Counted from the first letter of the stretch, positions 23,309-35,630 are shown. The stretch is 63,938 bases of DNA from Lyophyllum atratum (GCA_014905825.1 JACGCN010000094.1:1-63938); one strand, 5' to 3'. Notes: a model not told the origin generated them from the sequence alone. Program-made: numbers and translations.

Positions 23309-24274
23309 CCGATTTTCGCGTGCATCCGTTTGCAAAAGTCTGCCTTGAACTTTTCTTTTCTTAGCAGGTCTCTTTAGTCAGTACCTGCATTTTTTGGAGA
23401 GGGACCTATTCAACCTCCCGCCTATCCGCTATGGATGTGGTAGAAGAACGAGGAACAAATCGATCATGGATATCAGCGTAGGACATGGATATCAGCGTAG
23501 GACGAGGTTGGATCATGATGGGAAACTGTCAGGCGATAAAAGATATGAAATACGACTTACTCTGACAGGGACGATATCGCCTGGAGGAGGTACGGCTTCG
23601 AAGCGAAGGGGGCCTGGGTACGCAGCCTGGCTATATGATGAGGAATCTAATCTAATCTGCGTCTTGTGATCGAGAGGACCTACTCAAGATCTAGAGCTCC
23701 TCACTCCCCCCTAGTAGTACGGAAACGATCAGTTCTTCTGGTCACGGAGACAAACATAGAATCATGCGCCGAGCCAAGTTTTTGAAGGTCGCTAGGTATT
23801 TACGCCCGGAGCGGATTGTACTGAATTTTCACATCGAATGCGAGTCACAGTGCTTCCCTCGAATACAGGTCAAGCGACCTTCGACAAATCCGTTCAATTT
23901 GGGTCGAGTGGTTCGGAAGTGAGCTTGCTTAAGCTAACCGCAACCCTAACATCAGAGCGAAGCAATGGTGCGCCACGTTGAAATTGTCATGGTGAATACA
24001 GTAACATGTCCCACGATGTACCTTTGAATTCTGTCGCTCAAAATTTCTCGAGTTTGGTTGAATATGGCTATTATATGCTGCGTGTCCCCAGTTGGGCTCT
24101 CTGAAAAAGTCTTATTGTAACCGCCGCGATTGCGTGTAAAGGCAATCTGGAAATTCGAAAACCACTGGAATGGTCGGGATCTACCGACGGCTTAGTCAGC
24201 AACGGTCCTCAACAGGTCGACTGGAGGAGGACATATTTTCGAAGACTTCGTCACGGCTAGCTGAGCCACCTACC
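23309..24274. other. Gene-free stretch
   Basis: Nearly 1 kb with no supportable gene apart from a short tandem duplication at 23465-23502. Its right end must hold the promoter of the RBM26/27-like gene. Confidence 0.5.
23465..23502. repeat. Perfect 2 x 19-bp tandem duplication
   Basis: The unit catggatatcagcgtagga is repeated head to tail with no mismatch, in intergenic DNA. Confidence 0.97.
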
Positions 24275-27195
24275 ATGATCTTTGACCCTTCCACTGCCTC
24301 CCATTTGAAGCCATGGCTCGTCAGAACTTTAGAACCCATGTATGTCCTCGACCCTCAGTACTATCAGGATGTCTGCTGACTTATTCATTTCTAGCTGCGA
24401 TGCCGAACCGGGAGCTCTCGCAGACTATATTCTCGCTTTACTCAAACATAATGTCCCAGAAGCTGAAATGCGCAAGGAGTTGGCAGTGCAACTTGATGAG
24501 TTCTTGGAAAAAGGTCCGTATGACGACTTCTCGCCAGCTTTGCTACGTCTCATTCCCGAACGCAGCAGAATGCGCCTCATTTATCGATACATTATTCACT
24601 GTCCTCCGGACGAAAACCTACTTACCATACTCGGCAGCCTCTCCAACTTCCCCTTCTTTCGGCCCGAAAACATTAGACACTGGAATCCCGATTCCTCTGG
24701 ATGGGCTCCTATCCCCCTCATTATCCCAAACCCCAGACCGAAATCTTAAGAGAAGCATGGAAAACGACGAACGGGACGGACGACCTCCAGCCAAGGGTCC
24801 ACGCCTGAGTACTGAGGGGCAGTTTTCGCGGTATGCCAATGGACATGGAGGACGACCAGAGACTCGGTCTACGGGTGGATGGGGAGGTGGAGGGGAAGGT
24901 CCGGCTGGGAATGGGTATGGAGATGGCATGGATATGTATGGGGGTGGTATGGTTATGCCAGGCGGGATGATGATGCAAGGCATGAATACTATGGGTCAGA
25001 TGAACGGTCGTCGTCCGCAGGCCTATCAACCGCCAGATCAGAAACGTGGAATATGCAGGGATTACCACAGTACGTATCTTGGTTTTCTATGCTCAAAACC
25101 TGTCCTGGAATTTGTATTCTTCTAGATAGCGGGTATTGCGCACGGGGAGCCATGTGCAAATACAGTCATGGCGAAGATGCGGTTGTCCCGGGCATCTACC
25201 CAATGAACCCGGCCATGTCTATGCCTTTTATGCCTATGTTCGCTGGACCGGGAAACCCATTCGGGATGGGTGGCGGACTCACGGCCTATGATCCTCACGA
25301 GGCGCGGATGGACATGCGACCTATGCCTGGTCGTAATCAACGAGCACCGTTGCTACCTCGAATACAGCAGGAAGATGGAACCCACGTTCATAGTACCCAC
25401 GCCTCTGGGGAACTACCAGTTATCCAAGACTTGACCCCAACGATCCGTGACACCGACAAAAACGCTCCCAGTAATCTTATGCATCCAGATTCTCAGGCCC
25501 AGCACCCACGTACTGCTTCCCCGCAGCAGCAGCAACCGCACATCCAACCTGACGGCTACCAGGGATCTGGTTATGCGCTGATGCAACATGGAGGAATCAA
25601 TGGGCAGTCATACGCTCCAATGAACCCCTCAATAGATGTGGACATGGACACTCAAATGAGGATGGGGCCGCCCAGAATGTCCCATAATGGCCATCCGCGA
25701 CCTACGAGAGGTGGTAACAGAGGGCGTGGAGGCACATTCGGTGGCGAAGTCCACAATTTCCGGCCAGAACGCCGGAATGACAAAACCTTGGTGGTCGAGA
25801 AGATACCAGAAGAAAAATTGACACTAGAGCATGTGAACGGGTGGTTCAAGCGGTTTGGCACAGTCACAAATGTTGCCATTGACAGTATGAACGCGAAAGC
25901 CTTGATAAGCTTTGCCAGTCATGACGAAGCTTATGCTGCTTGGAAGTCGGAGGATGCCGTCTTCAACAATCGCTTCGTAAAGCTGTTCTGGCACCGGCCA
26001 ATGGAAGGGCATGGCCAAGTGGGAGCCAGGATGTTGGCGGCTTCAGCGGCTTTGGTTGCGAATATACCCACCGAAGACACCCCTTCGCGGTCGGTCCCTG
26101 CGCCCCCGAAACCAGTAGCCCCTAGGAAACCTTCTACGTCTGCTGCTACGAGTGCTCTAGCAGCGAAGCAGCAGCTTCTGGAGCAGCAAATTGCTGAACA
26201 GAAGTCATTAATGGCCTCTTTGGATACTGCGTCTCCGCAAGAGAAGAAAGCAATCATGATTCGTCTACGGAAGTTGGGAGAAGAAATGAAGCCTACTCCG
26301 ACGCGGACTCCAGAACCAACAACGATCAAGCCAAGTGTCGGTGCCACCGATCACGAGAAGAAGGAACGGGAGAGGCTTGATAAGGAGCTTGAGCTTCATA
26401 GCGCGGCTGTGCCCGCCGAAGGGGTTGAAACCACCGAGGACTTGAAGGCGAAACTGGAGAGGCTCAAAGCAGAGGTACGCACGTCGTTGTTTCTATCTTT
26501 CATACCAATAACAGTCGCATCTAGGCTGCGAGCCTTGGGATATCTGAGGCGGCCACTGAGCCATCTTATGGAGGTAGTTATAGGCCCTACCGTGGACGGG
26601 GACGGGGTAGCCGTGGCTATCGCGGAGGAATGCGTGGCGGGCCTCCGCCACGAGCCAGTATGAAGCTTGATAATCGACCAAAGAAACTACTCGTTAAAGG
26701 TGTTCGTGAGGAAGGAGTTCAAGCTTTACGCGATTGGTTTGAGGTCCGTATACTCCTTGCATATCCACGTATCAAAAGCTGACAGGATGCATCACGATAG
26801 ACAACTGGGCAGATGGAATCGCTTGAAACCACCGGGTCAGGCGATATCATAGTTGCTTTCAGAAACCGCGCAGCTGCAGAGCAGGTTCGTTCATTCCTAA
26901 TATTGGTGGAACACAGCTGACTGCCTGTCATCAGGGTCTAGCCAAGGGAAACGATGTCCCCACCGTAGGGTCCGTTCAAGTCACCTGGTACACGGGTAAA
27001 GTGCCTGGGCCGACCCCCACCAAAACCGCCTCTCCTGTGGCTGCACAGTCTGATACTCCGGACGCCGTGATGAAGGAACCTCCGCGGCCGCACTCTCCAG
27101 AACCTCTGCACTCCCCTCATGGGCAAGAGGAGGAAGTGATTGCAAGTGGGTGGGGCGAAGATGGTGATGGGGAGGATGGAATGGGAATGTTGTAA
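24275..27195 (+). CDS. RBM26/27-like RNA-binding protein (PWI-like, CCCH, RRM)
   Basis: Relatives are human RBM26/RBM27 and fission yeast Rmn1, which act in nuclear RNA surveillance together with the Mtr4-type helicase. The N-terminus (MIFDPSTASHLKPWLVRTLE, ALADYILALLKHNVPEAEM, SFIDTLFTVLRTKTYLPY) is the PWI-like fold of this family. A Gly/Met-rich linker follows, then a CCCH finger C-x8-C-x5-C-x3-H (RGICRDYHNSGYCARGAMC), a Pro/Gln-rich stretch, and an RRM (DKTLVVEKIPEEKLTLEHVN ... AKALISFASHDEAYAAW). A helical, Gln/Lys-rich region and an RGG-rich patch lead to a second RRM-like segment (KKLLVKGVREEGVQALRDWF) and an acidic tail. Six introns join in phase. Stop at 27193-27195. Assignment by domain order is good; membership of a surveillance complex is inferred. 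Confidence 0.88.
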
Positions 27196-27467
27196 TCACA
27201 TCGTCGCTCTAGCTGCTTCTTGGTACTGCGCTGTAGGATATCTTTCAACTATTGGTCTTTCATGGCCGTGGCCGCGTACAAGGACACAGTTTAAATCATT
27301 TCACGGTAGCACTTAGCACCAGTGATAGCGCCTTGTTTTGTGTGACCAATGCTATATGGTGTGACTCGACGCGTTTATGCCGACTCGGAACTTCAACGGA
27401 AGGAACCTGGAAGGAACTCAGCAAAGCTCCTTTCCTTCCCACCACAACACATCTTACTTCAAGAAAG

Positions 27468-29226
27468 ATGTCCCTCTTATCCAAGCGCTTTGGGGCTGCT
27501 TCGAGAACTAGAACTAGATGGGGTGCTTTGACTATTGCCGGTAATCGACAAATGACTATCGCTAGTCAGGGTAGAGCAGACCCGATGACTGGAGAGTTAA
27601 CTGCACTTCCAGATATAAACGTATGCGTATCTCCCCTCCACTCCACTGCTCCGGTTTTCTCACTGTAGGGTAGGTTTCGCGACTCGAGATAACACGGAAT
27701 TCCAATCCAGCGACTCCACCACCGTCGTCGAGCCTGGTGTTCGGCCACACTTTTGTGAGTTGTTACCCAACCCGTTAAAGACTTACTGAATCATACAATA
27801 TCCGCGAATTTCAAGACAGACCACATGCTGACTATTCCCTGGGACGTGATCTCAGGATGGGGGGCACCACAGATCCGCCCATGTCAGTTTTCTCACCTCT
27901 CACCTGCCACCTTCTCTATCGGATATATTTATTGAAGCTTGCAGACGGGCCCCTCGCGTTGGAACCAAGCTCTACCGTCTTGCACTATGCTCAAACCTTG
28001 TTTGAGGGAATGAAGGCGTACCGGCAAGAAAATGGCAAAGTGACATTATTCAGGCCAGATATGAACATGAAGCGGATGAACAACAGCGCTCGGCGAATTG
28101 CATTACCAGTAAGCATCCCTTTGCGAATATAATTGTCAAGTTAACGAATACTCCAAGACTTTCAACGGGGACGCTCTCCTAGAAGCTATCAAAGAACTCG
28201 TCCGCATCGACAAGCATTGGATACCCAAAGAGCCTGGCCACAGTTTATACATCAGACCAACACTAAGTATAACAAACCATATCCTCGATTTACCTCCTTG
28301 ACATGCTGATCATGCTCATTCAGTTGGTACGCAGAAAGCGATTGGAGTAAATCCGCCCAACGAGGCACTCCTTTTCGTTATCTGCAGTCCCGTTGGACCA
28401 TACTACCCGAAAGGATTTAAACCGGTCGCTTTATACGGGACCACGGAATACATCCGCGCGGCTCCAGGTGGTGAGTTAGATACTTATCACGCTACGTCCC
28501 ATCAACATCTCAATCTCTCCGAAGGCACTGGTGCCTTCAAGTTGGGTGTCAATTACGCTCCTGGCGTCATGCCTCAAAGAGACGCCGCATCCAAAGGATA
28601 CGTGCAAAATCTATGGTTACACGGCCCTGAACACTACCTAACTGAGGTATGCGAGATAAAACAACGATGATAAGCTTCTTATTCCTCCTTAGGTTGGTAC
28701 TATGAATATGTTTATCGTCTTCAAGACAGACAGTGGTGGTACGTAACGACCTACTTCGCTTCACTCTCATACCGAATCCTCTTGTTCGCAGCCCTTGAAC
28801 TGGTTACACCACCGCTGGACGGCATGATACTCCCAGGTGTGACTCGGGATTCAGTGCTTGCTCTTGCCCGGGAGCACATAGCAGGTAAAAACCGGCTAGC
28901 AAATATGCCCGACTTGATCGTGTCAGAACGATCAGTGACAATGAAGGAGGTCAAAGAAGCCTCTCAGTCCGGCCGTCTGGTTGAACTATTCGGAGCAGGT
29001 AATGCCACATAGTCTTCTTCCCAGTGTATGATACGACTGGCTCTGTTCTTCAGGTACTGCAGCCGTCATTAGTCCTGTTGACAGGATTGGATATCTTGGC
29101 GAGGACGTCCATATCCCTACAGGCCCAGATGGCATGGGGCCGGTTTCCAGGCCCATCTGGACCGAGCTAGTTGGCAGACAAACTGGTGTCATCCCCAGTG
29201 ACTGGAGTGTACACGTTGAAAACTAA
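27468..29226 (+). CDS. BAT1: Branched-chain amino-acid aminotransferase, mitochondrial type
   Basis: BCATs interconvert leucine, isoleucine and valine with their 2-oxo acids using PLP. The Arg/Ser-rich N-terminus ([20 protein letters not shown]) suggests mitochondrial import. The fold-type IV core follows: [81 protein letters not shown] (the Lys in [12 protein letters not shown] binds PLP), [29 protein letters not shown], and [10 protein letters not shown] before [12 protein letters not shown]. Nine introns join in phase to about 400 residues; the stop is at 29224-29226. No frame breaks. Confidence 0.95.
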
Positions 29227-29932
29227 ACAGAACCACGGATTCATAGTTTTCTTCGTTGGAATTCAAGCAGAGAGTGTTGAGCGAAGTATTCGGCATGTGA
29301 ACCAGGTTCTAGGTTCTGATATAAATCGAAGCAACTGCTGCCAGCGCGTCCTCTTTTCGAAACTGAATAGTAGGCGCATGCTGGTCATTATATACCAAGC
29401 CGCAAAGCCTGCGTAGCTATAACTAACGGCTGTATAATGTGGCATTCAATGGAGAGCGGCGCGTTGCTCCGACTCGATGGGCTGTTTGCGGAACGTCCGA
29501 GTAGTAGTATCTACTATAACCTGGCTGACCTGTTATCGGTGCAGCCGGATTTCTTCAGGATCATTCAACGGGCTTGGATGCTGCTTCCTAAGCTGCAGGA
29601 CGTGTGCTAGTAGCCGCCGAAAATGTGGGATACGAGCCTCACGTCTGGCTCTGCGCATGTACGCTACTGAATTCCGTCGCTGAACCTGCGTTTCATATTG
29701 ATACGCGCAATACCCTTGTTATATTCGTGCTATACGTCTATATTGCCTCACACGCGCCGTACTTGCTCATCAAACATTCTTGTTCAACACCCGTTTGTCA
29801 TTGCAAGATCGTAGCATCATTAGTCGTCATCGTCATAAATACTATACAACCCATAAAGTGAAAAGCAAATAAAATAAGCCAGTCCAAAATGCCATGCTCT
29901 CCCAGCATCCAGACAATGGTCCGCTCCTATGC
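29227..29932. other. Convergent intergenic region
   Basis: About 700 bp between the aminotransferase and the PXA gene. A 57-codon open frame (start 29438, MWHSMESGALLRLDGLFAER) could be a gene remnant but has no family motif. The rest looks like 3' untranslated sequence. Confidence 0.4.
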
Positions 29933-31485
29933 TCATGACCCGACACTCCCAGCGACGCTACCTACTGATCCTCCATCAATACTGCTGCTGGGTCTATGTC
30001 CCTTCCCGCCACCGGGTGGCAGCGCGAGTTCAGGAAAAAGCTCCAACAGCAGCAGGTCGAGTAAGAATAGCACGAGGTGCATGTTGCAAGGGGCGCTGCT
30101 GAGTGGATCGAGTGCCGCATCGAGCGTCTTTGAAGGGTCCGGGCCGAGGAGGAGGGGCAGGAGACGCGTAGCTGGTGAAGTTGGTATTAGCGGTTTCTAT
30201 CGACACAAAGTGATGGACACACCGAGAGCACCGCTGGGCCGCCACGCGATGAGGCTTGCGCGGATCTCGGCCTGTTCTTCGGGAGTGGGAATGATAGGTT
30301 GGGGGCCCGGGTAGCCGTTGGGGAAGAGTGTGCGTTTGGCGGTACGCGTGGTGGAGAGGATGAAGGCGGGGGAGAGCTGGATTTTCACGAGATGTGGAAG
30401 GAGGCTGTGTGCGTGCTGAGAGGTTAGCTTTAACTTGAGTGAAGAGAAAGACGGACGCACCGGTCAAGGAAGGAAGAAGAAAAGTCAGCGAGCAGGCGAG
30501 TAGTCGTAAAAAGGGTGGTAGAGGCCACGCGGTCATGGAGAGTGAGTATCTCACAGAGCATGGTGAGTGGTGGGTGCGCATAGTTTTGGGGCGGGGATGA
30601 CGGGAGGGATGAAATCGGAGAGGCGGTTGGTTGAAACTTGTTGACGCGCTTAATGGTGCTCACGGTCTGCTTGTAGGCATGGATGAGCGCGAGACATGCA
30701 CCTGATATTGCCTGAATAGCGGACAAAACAAGAACGATGATGGTATGGAAAGAAAATCCATTGTTCGATGGGGGCGATGGTGAGCGGGGTGGTTCTGGGG
30801 GCTAGATGGACATGAGTAGACGAGTGGTTTCGAAACGAATGGCACTTGCCTGGTGCTGAAGTTGAAGTAGGTCGAGAATTGACTTCTGTATGAACCAGGG
30901 TTGTGTTATCTTGGGGATAACATCGTTAAGAAGGACTTTGAGGATGATCTCGCGGACAATGAAGCGTTCTGCATCTGGCTGGTAGTCTTCGTCGGGGAGA
31001 CAAACTTTGAGAATGTGGTCGACTAGCTGGCGAAAGTACTCGGTGTCGAGGCGGCCATCAGCAGATATAGCCATGTGTGGCTGGAGCTGATGAAAGAGCT
31101 GGGGCAGAGAGGCAGCACCGCCAGAGGCATAGGAGGTGGAGAGTTTATGGTGTGCATTGCGGTAGTCGCGATAGTGCTGAGTGACAATGGCGGGGATGTG
31201 GCACAGCAGCAATGGGTCGAGAGGGACGGCGTGGAGGCGGGCGTCGAGCTGTGTGACGACGGTGGCGACGATGCGAGTTATCTCGGGCAAAAATTGTTTG
31301 TCGTAGCGCGTGATCTTGGACCACCAGGGGACGACGAAGGCGCGCAGAGCGAGGGCTATGAAGTCATAGAGCTCGACGGAGAGGTCTGGGTCGGCTACGA
31401 GAGGCGGGAGGGTAGCGTCGGAGGGCAGCGCGGGGAACAGCAGGCGGTGTGCGAGGGGACGAGTGCGGGCCGACGCGATGGACAT
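29933..31485 (-). CDS. PXA-domain protein (sorting-nexin-associated domain)
   Basis: PXA domains occur in SNX13/SNX19-type nexins and in stand-alone fungal proteins linked to endosome/ER membranes. The start at 31483-31485 gives HRLLFPALPSDATLPPLVAD. The PXA core has VELYDFIALALRAFVVPWWS, ITRIVATVVTQLDARL, LLLCHIPAIVTQHYRDYRNA, EYFRQLVDHILKVCLPDED and VREIILKVLLNDVIPKITQP. A hydrophobic stretch (IIVLVLSAIQAISGACLALI) may touch membrane. The C-terminal half ends with a Gly/Ser tail and stop at 29933. Introns join in phase; the one at 30802-30849 has a GC donor (GC-AG). No PX or RGS domain is seen, so it is a stand-alone PXA protein. Divergent from the next gene by 70 bp. Confidence 0.85.
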
Positions 31486-31555
31486 GGAGCGGATGAACCA
31501 AGCGTGAGCCGAGCCGACGCCGAGCCGATTACGCTCTCACTTGCCTCCTGCGTCC

Positions 31556-32428
31556 ATGAGAGACCAGGCCGGTCTGTCGCGGACGACGCTCATCATCGTC
31601 GTCGTCTGCGCCGCACTAGCTGGTCTCCTCGTCGTCGCCCTCGCCGTCAAGCTCCTCCGTTCAGCAACTCGCCGTCCAGCTGCCCCACTGCCGCCCATGC
31701 AACCACTCGCCCACCATCGCATCACAAAATTCGAGACTCTTTACGACACCCCGCTTCTACGGAACAACAGTCGCTCACCAAGCACCATCCCCTCGTTATA
31801 CAGCCCCAACACCCCTGACGGCCTTGGCCCCCCGCGCTCCCTCCCCATCCCCGCCTTCCCCAGCTCCTCCTCCCTCCATTCTTCAGACTCAAACCTGCCG
31901 TCGCCTTCTCGCGCCTCTTCGCGTTCCCGACGGATACACCCCCCGCCTCGCCCTCTATCCACCGCTTCTGTCATTTCCAACGGAAACCCCGCCCTCTCGA
32001 GAAGTGCGAGCCGTAACACCATCCGCGGCGTCCCCCACTCTCCCCACGGCCAGGTCCAAATCATTCTCCCTACCCCACTCGCTCCCAGTCTCCAGCGTCC
32101 CCTTAGCCTACGAGGCCACATCATCGAACCTGACCGCTTGAGCCTTGTCGACAAATGGATTCCCGTCGGACGCGATGACTACAACCCTTCAAATAATAGT
32201 GTGTCTTCTCATGTCGCTGGCTCCCTGTTTGAACCCTCATCCTTGCTTTTTTCAGCGAGCGCCGCTTCGACGCCACGAGCCTCTCGCCGACTCTCGTCAA
32301 CGCCATCCACGTCCCCGTCGTCCTACTCTTACTTCCAATTCCACTCTCCGCCCCCGCCCGTCCCCCGACTTCCCTCGCTTGATCCCGCTCCGACTCCCAT
32401 TGACGGAACAAGCCCGAGCCCCCGGTAG
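31556..32428 (+). CDS. Single-pass membrane protein with long Ser/Pro-rich cytoplasmic-type tail
   Basis: No named family. The ATG at 31556 gives a short N-terminus (MRDQAGLSRT) followed by one strong membrane span (LIIVVVCAALAGLLVVALAV) and a basic flank (KLLRSATRRP), which predicts N-out, C-in topology. The remaining ~240 residues are rich in Ser, Pro and Arg and should be disordered, with many possible phosphorylation sites. Uninterrupted frame of 290 codons with no introns, unusual in this intron-rich neighbourhood. An in-frame TTG at 31541 is not a likely start. Confidence 0.65.
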   Translation: MRDQAGLSRTTLIIVVVCAALAGLLVVALAVKLLRSATRRPAAPLPPMQPLAHHRITKFETLYDTPLLRNNSRSPSTIPSLYSPNTPDGLGPPRSLPIPAFPSSSSLHSSDSNLPSPSRASSRSRRIHPPPRPLSTASVISNGNPALSRSASRNTIRGVPHSPHGQVQIILPTPLAPSLQRPLSLRGHIIEPDRLSLVDKWIPVGRDDYNPSNNSVSSHVAGSLFEPSSLLFSASAASTPRASRRLSSTPSTSPSSYSYFQFHSPPPPVPRLPSLDPAPTPIDGTSPSPR

Positions 32429-32919
32429 CGACCGCAGCGCAACACCTTCACACCTCCTTGGCCTTACCATGGTACATTAGGTCTACTAGTTCGCCTCGTA
32501 CCCGTCCACTCGTTCCTACGGCGCCATACCCTTCTTGATTTACGTACTAAGACCCACTGACATAGACATCCTTTGTGTATAAAGTTGCGCTATTTTCTGC
32601 CTAGCATATCGACCACATACGGAAATCGAATCCCTGTACGTCAAGCTGCATTCATGTGTCTCCAGAAACAAGGGTGAGACGTCGGACGTGTTCATTAAAT
32701 CAATTGTCAAGCAGATCATTGACACTTCATCAATAACAAGGTAACGGGCCCATCAATAACAAGGTAACGGGCCCTGATGAAATTCGGCCCGGAACCCTAG
32801 ACGATCATGACGCACCCATAAATTGTTAATCGCATATGAAGGACGCACGAGAAAGTACGTATTCATTCATACCAATGTGAAAAATACGACATGGATCCGC
32901 ACGACCTCCTTGTCATTTA
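32429..32919. other. Convergent intergenic region
   Basis: About 490 bp between two 3' ends. It carries a perfect 2 x 23-bp tandem duplication (32728-32773). No gene is visible. Confidence 0.55.
32728..32773. repeat. Perfect 2 x 23-bp tandem duplication
   Basis: Two identical adjacent copies (32728-32750 and 32751-32773), each beginning catcaataacaaggtaac and ending gggcc. Third such short tandem duplication in the window. Confidence 0.97.
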
Positions 32920-35630
32920 TCATAATCCCTGAGCCACCAATTCACCCAGGAAACACTGGACATCGGTATTCAGACCCACACGCCCATATTCTATCTGGGC
33001 GCCTTGGAACTCCCCCGAAGCAAATTTATCTTCAAAGCGCATGCCTGCTGCGTGAAGTTCCCGCAGTTTCTTTTCGTTTCCTTTCAAAGACTTAAGGTAC
33101 ACGCGCTGCTTGGTCTGGGGTTCGCATTAAGAGAGTCGGCGTAGCCATCCGGAAAAGCAAGGCAACGCACCTGTATAGAGAGCCGTTTCAAATTCGACCG
33201 GCGTAAGCGCTCGCACAGATACCGGCTTATAGGTGCCCAAATGGTAAAATCGTAGCTCTCGACGAACGATAATTTCTTGTAGACCGGTCATGTAATTCTC
33301 TATGTCGAAAGGAGAAGCAAGAAACCCCCGTTTCTTTGAACCCAGCCGCTGCATGGGAACGATTTCGAAGCATGATTGTATGTCGAGCAAGTCGAAGACC
33401 AATTCGTCGAGTTTCAGCTTTACCGGCGGTTCGGGTCGTCTAAATGTGTATCAATAAGGACTAAGTGAATTAGTATTTGTCAACTGACTCACTGTATGAT
33501 ACCTGTCTTCATCATTGATCCCATGTTAGCATACACAGTCCTGCCAACGTACCAAAGTGATACTCACCTTCACCGCATTTTTCAGCTTCTTTTTCGGAGA
33601 ACTCTTGAGCTGATAGACACACGGCATGTCTATTGGTTGAGTGATGCTTGTGAACGCCTTTAGAGGAGGAAGTAGCGTTAGACAATGTAATCGGCGTACG
33701 CTAGAACTCACCTCCGTCAGGGGAAGGTCTACAACAGACGAATTTACGTCTGAATGTGTTGGATGTGATTGAACCTCAGAGGGAGAGTCATCCCCAGCAT
33801 TCGCTTCATTCCCCGCTCCGTCAGCTGCACCTATGACAGAACCAAGCTCCGAATTAGATGGCGACACCTCATGTGTGGGGCTAAGGGGAAGACCAGCAGC
33901 TTCAAATATCAATCGATTGAATTCCTCGTTGAAGTCAATCCTACGGAAGTTCATCTGGAGTGCCTCGAGCTCCCCTCTTTGATACATCGAGGGAAGCCCC
34001 AAGTCCTGGGCTGTCTTCTTCACGTGGTTGGACGCTAGTCTGTAGACCTCCTTTTTCATCTAAAAGGTAGATGATTAACTATTTAGACACCATAGTAGTA
34101 CGAGGAGGGTACCTTGGGGGGTAGTTCTTCGAACTCTCCCGCGTTTAGAACTTTTGAGAATGAGGTTTCGTAGGTCCCCAAGTAGAAGTAGTTGGGCCCG
34201 CTGTGCCAGATCATCTCGTGGATGTGCTGATGTCCTTTGGTCCGTTTGAGCTTCCTCTGCTCATACTTTCCCTCAGGATTCGCGAAGAACACGTGTTGTG
34301 GTTTCACTAAGAAGCCAGTGTTTCGACCGACGTCTTCGAACGATAGCTCATCTCCGACTATCAGCATACTAAGTCGGAATATTGAGATCCATGGTCTCAA
34401 AAAGCAGTTGTTTATTTCCTTACGTTGCGGATTTTGGAGATTTTGAAGATTTTAGTCCCTGCGCATACTAATGAGTTGGATTCTATGTGTCAGATGTATG
34501 ACCGACTTTCTTGGCGATTTTCAGATACTTCCAGGGCCCCTCGTTATTGTGGTGGAATGTAAAAAAAGGGATTACGCGGGATTCACTATCTGCATTAGAT
34601 GTAACCGCATCCTCGGTTTCATCTGAATTTGTTTGCACACTGGGTGTAGCATCGTTTTGCGCATGAGTCGGGTTTACTGGAGCGTGCTGGATGCAATGGA
34701 AAGAATGGTCAGATACCTACCCGTCAGAACTTGTCGCAACTCCTACCGGATGTGTCGAAGATTCAGGAGGCGTATGTGGTGACCGTGGTGCCTCTCCAGG
34801 TTGCATTTCTCGCTGGAGTCCCTCAAGCTCGTCCAGGAGTAGGTCGTTCCGAAACTACTCAACCAGGTTGGCATCATGAACTCATCAGCGAGGATGAATG
34901 TAATTTACTGACCATAGTCTCATCGAGAAGGCGGCGGATGTGTAAGAGCTGGTCATTCTGCGACTTGACAAGGTCTTGAAGGAGGATAAACTTTTCCATT
35001 CGGACTTTAGGCAATCGAAGTGGTTTATGATAGAACAGCACGAATTGCTGGCCTGGGTATGGTGGTTAGGCGCAGTCAGAAGTGCGCCTCGTGTCATTGG
35101 TGCCGTACAACTGTGAACGGCTCTTCACGTGTAATAGACGCTGGATGAATCAACTTACTCCTCACTTCTTTAGGTTCCAGCGTTGTGATCGCCATGGCAC
35201 TGCACAATGATACATATCGTTGGTCAGAATCCTTGAGCAGCCTACTAGAACCCAATGCCCACAGACGTACCAATATCGATTTGCGACCTTGCAAGGATCC
35301 TGGCACAAAAGACCGGTATGTAAAGGCGCAGATGGTGTTCATCTAAGATTCATGTTGGCCTGTGATGATACATATGTGGACAGAGCATCTACGAGGTCGT
35401 TTCCAACCGTCAGGGCACGGTGAATTGTAACCTAACCCAAAAATGTCAGGCACATTGAGCGACATGCGGTCCGTATCAAGAATAGAGAACTCCTGATTGT
35501 GTTCGTACATGTGATATCTTCCGGCTTTCAACAAGCTTTCAAAAATGTCGTCCTCGTACAACTCCCTTGGATTCAATCTTGCCCCATCATGGCCATCTCG
35601 CTGATGTGGAAGCAGCTTGTCCTCCAACAT
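32920..35630 (-). CDS. Large lineage-specific protein with two related LGTY segments
   Basis: Not firmly assignable; the pattern recalls the Agaricomycete DUF6697-type proteins, from memory only. The start at 35628-35630 gives MLEDKLLPHQRDGHDGARLN. Later exons include EKFILLQDLVKSQNDQLLHI (coiled-coil-like) and a Ser/Thr/Pro-rich stretch. Segment 1 (about 34083-34400) has GFLVKPQHVFFANPEGKYEQ and NYFYLGTYETSFSKVLNAGE. A Lys-rich helix follows, then segment 2 (about 33127-33402) with RGFLASPFDIENYMTGL and RFYHLGTYKPVSVRALTP. The C-terminus ends FLGELVAQGL at 32920. The two segments share order and motif (GFL, then a YLGTY/HLGTY strand, then an aliphatic acidic helix), suggesting an internal duplication. 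Exon joins in the N-terminal third (34.4-35.4 kb) are uncertain. Its 5' end overlaps that of the next gene. Confidence 0.6.

Noticed and set aside
31075..31818. 247-codon open frame on plus across the PXA and membrane-protein starts
   Set aside because: Antisense to the conserved PXA domain on the left and a different frame of the membrane-protein gene on the right; no family motif.
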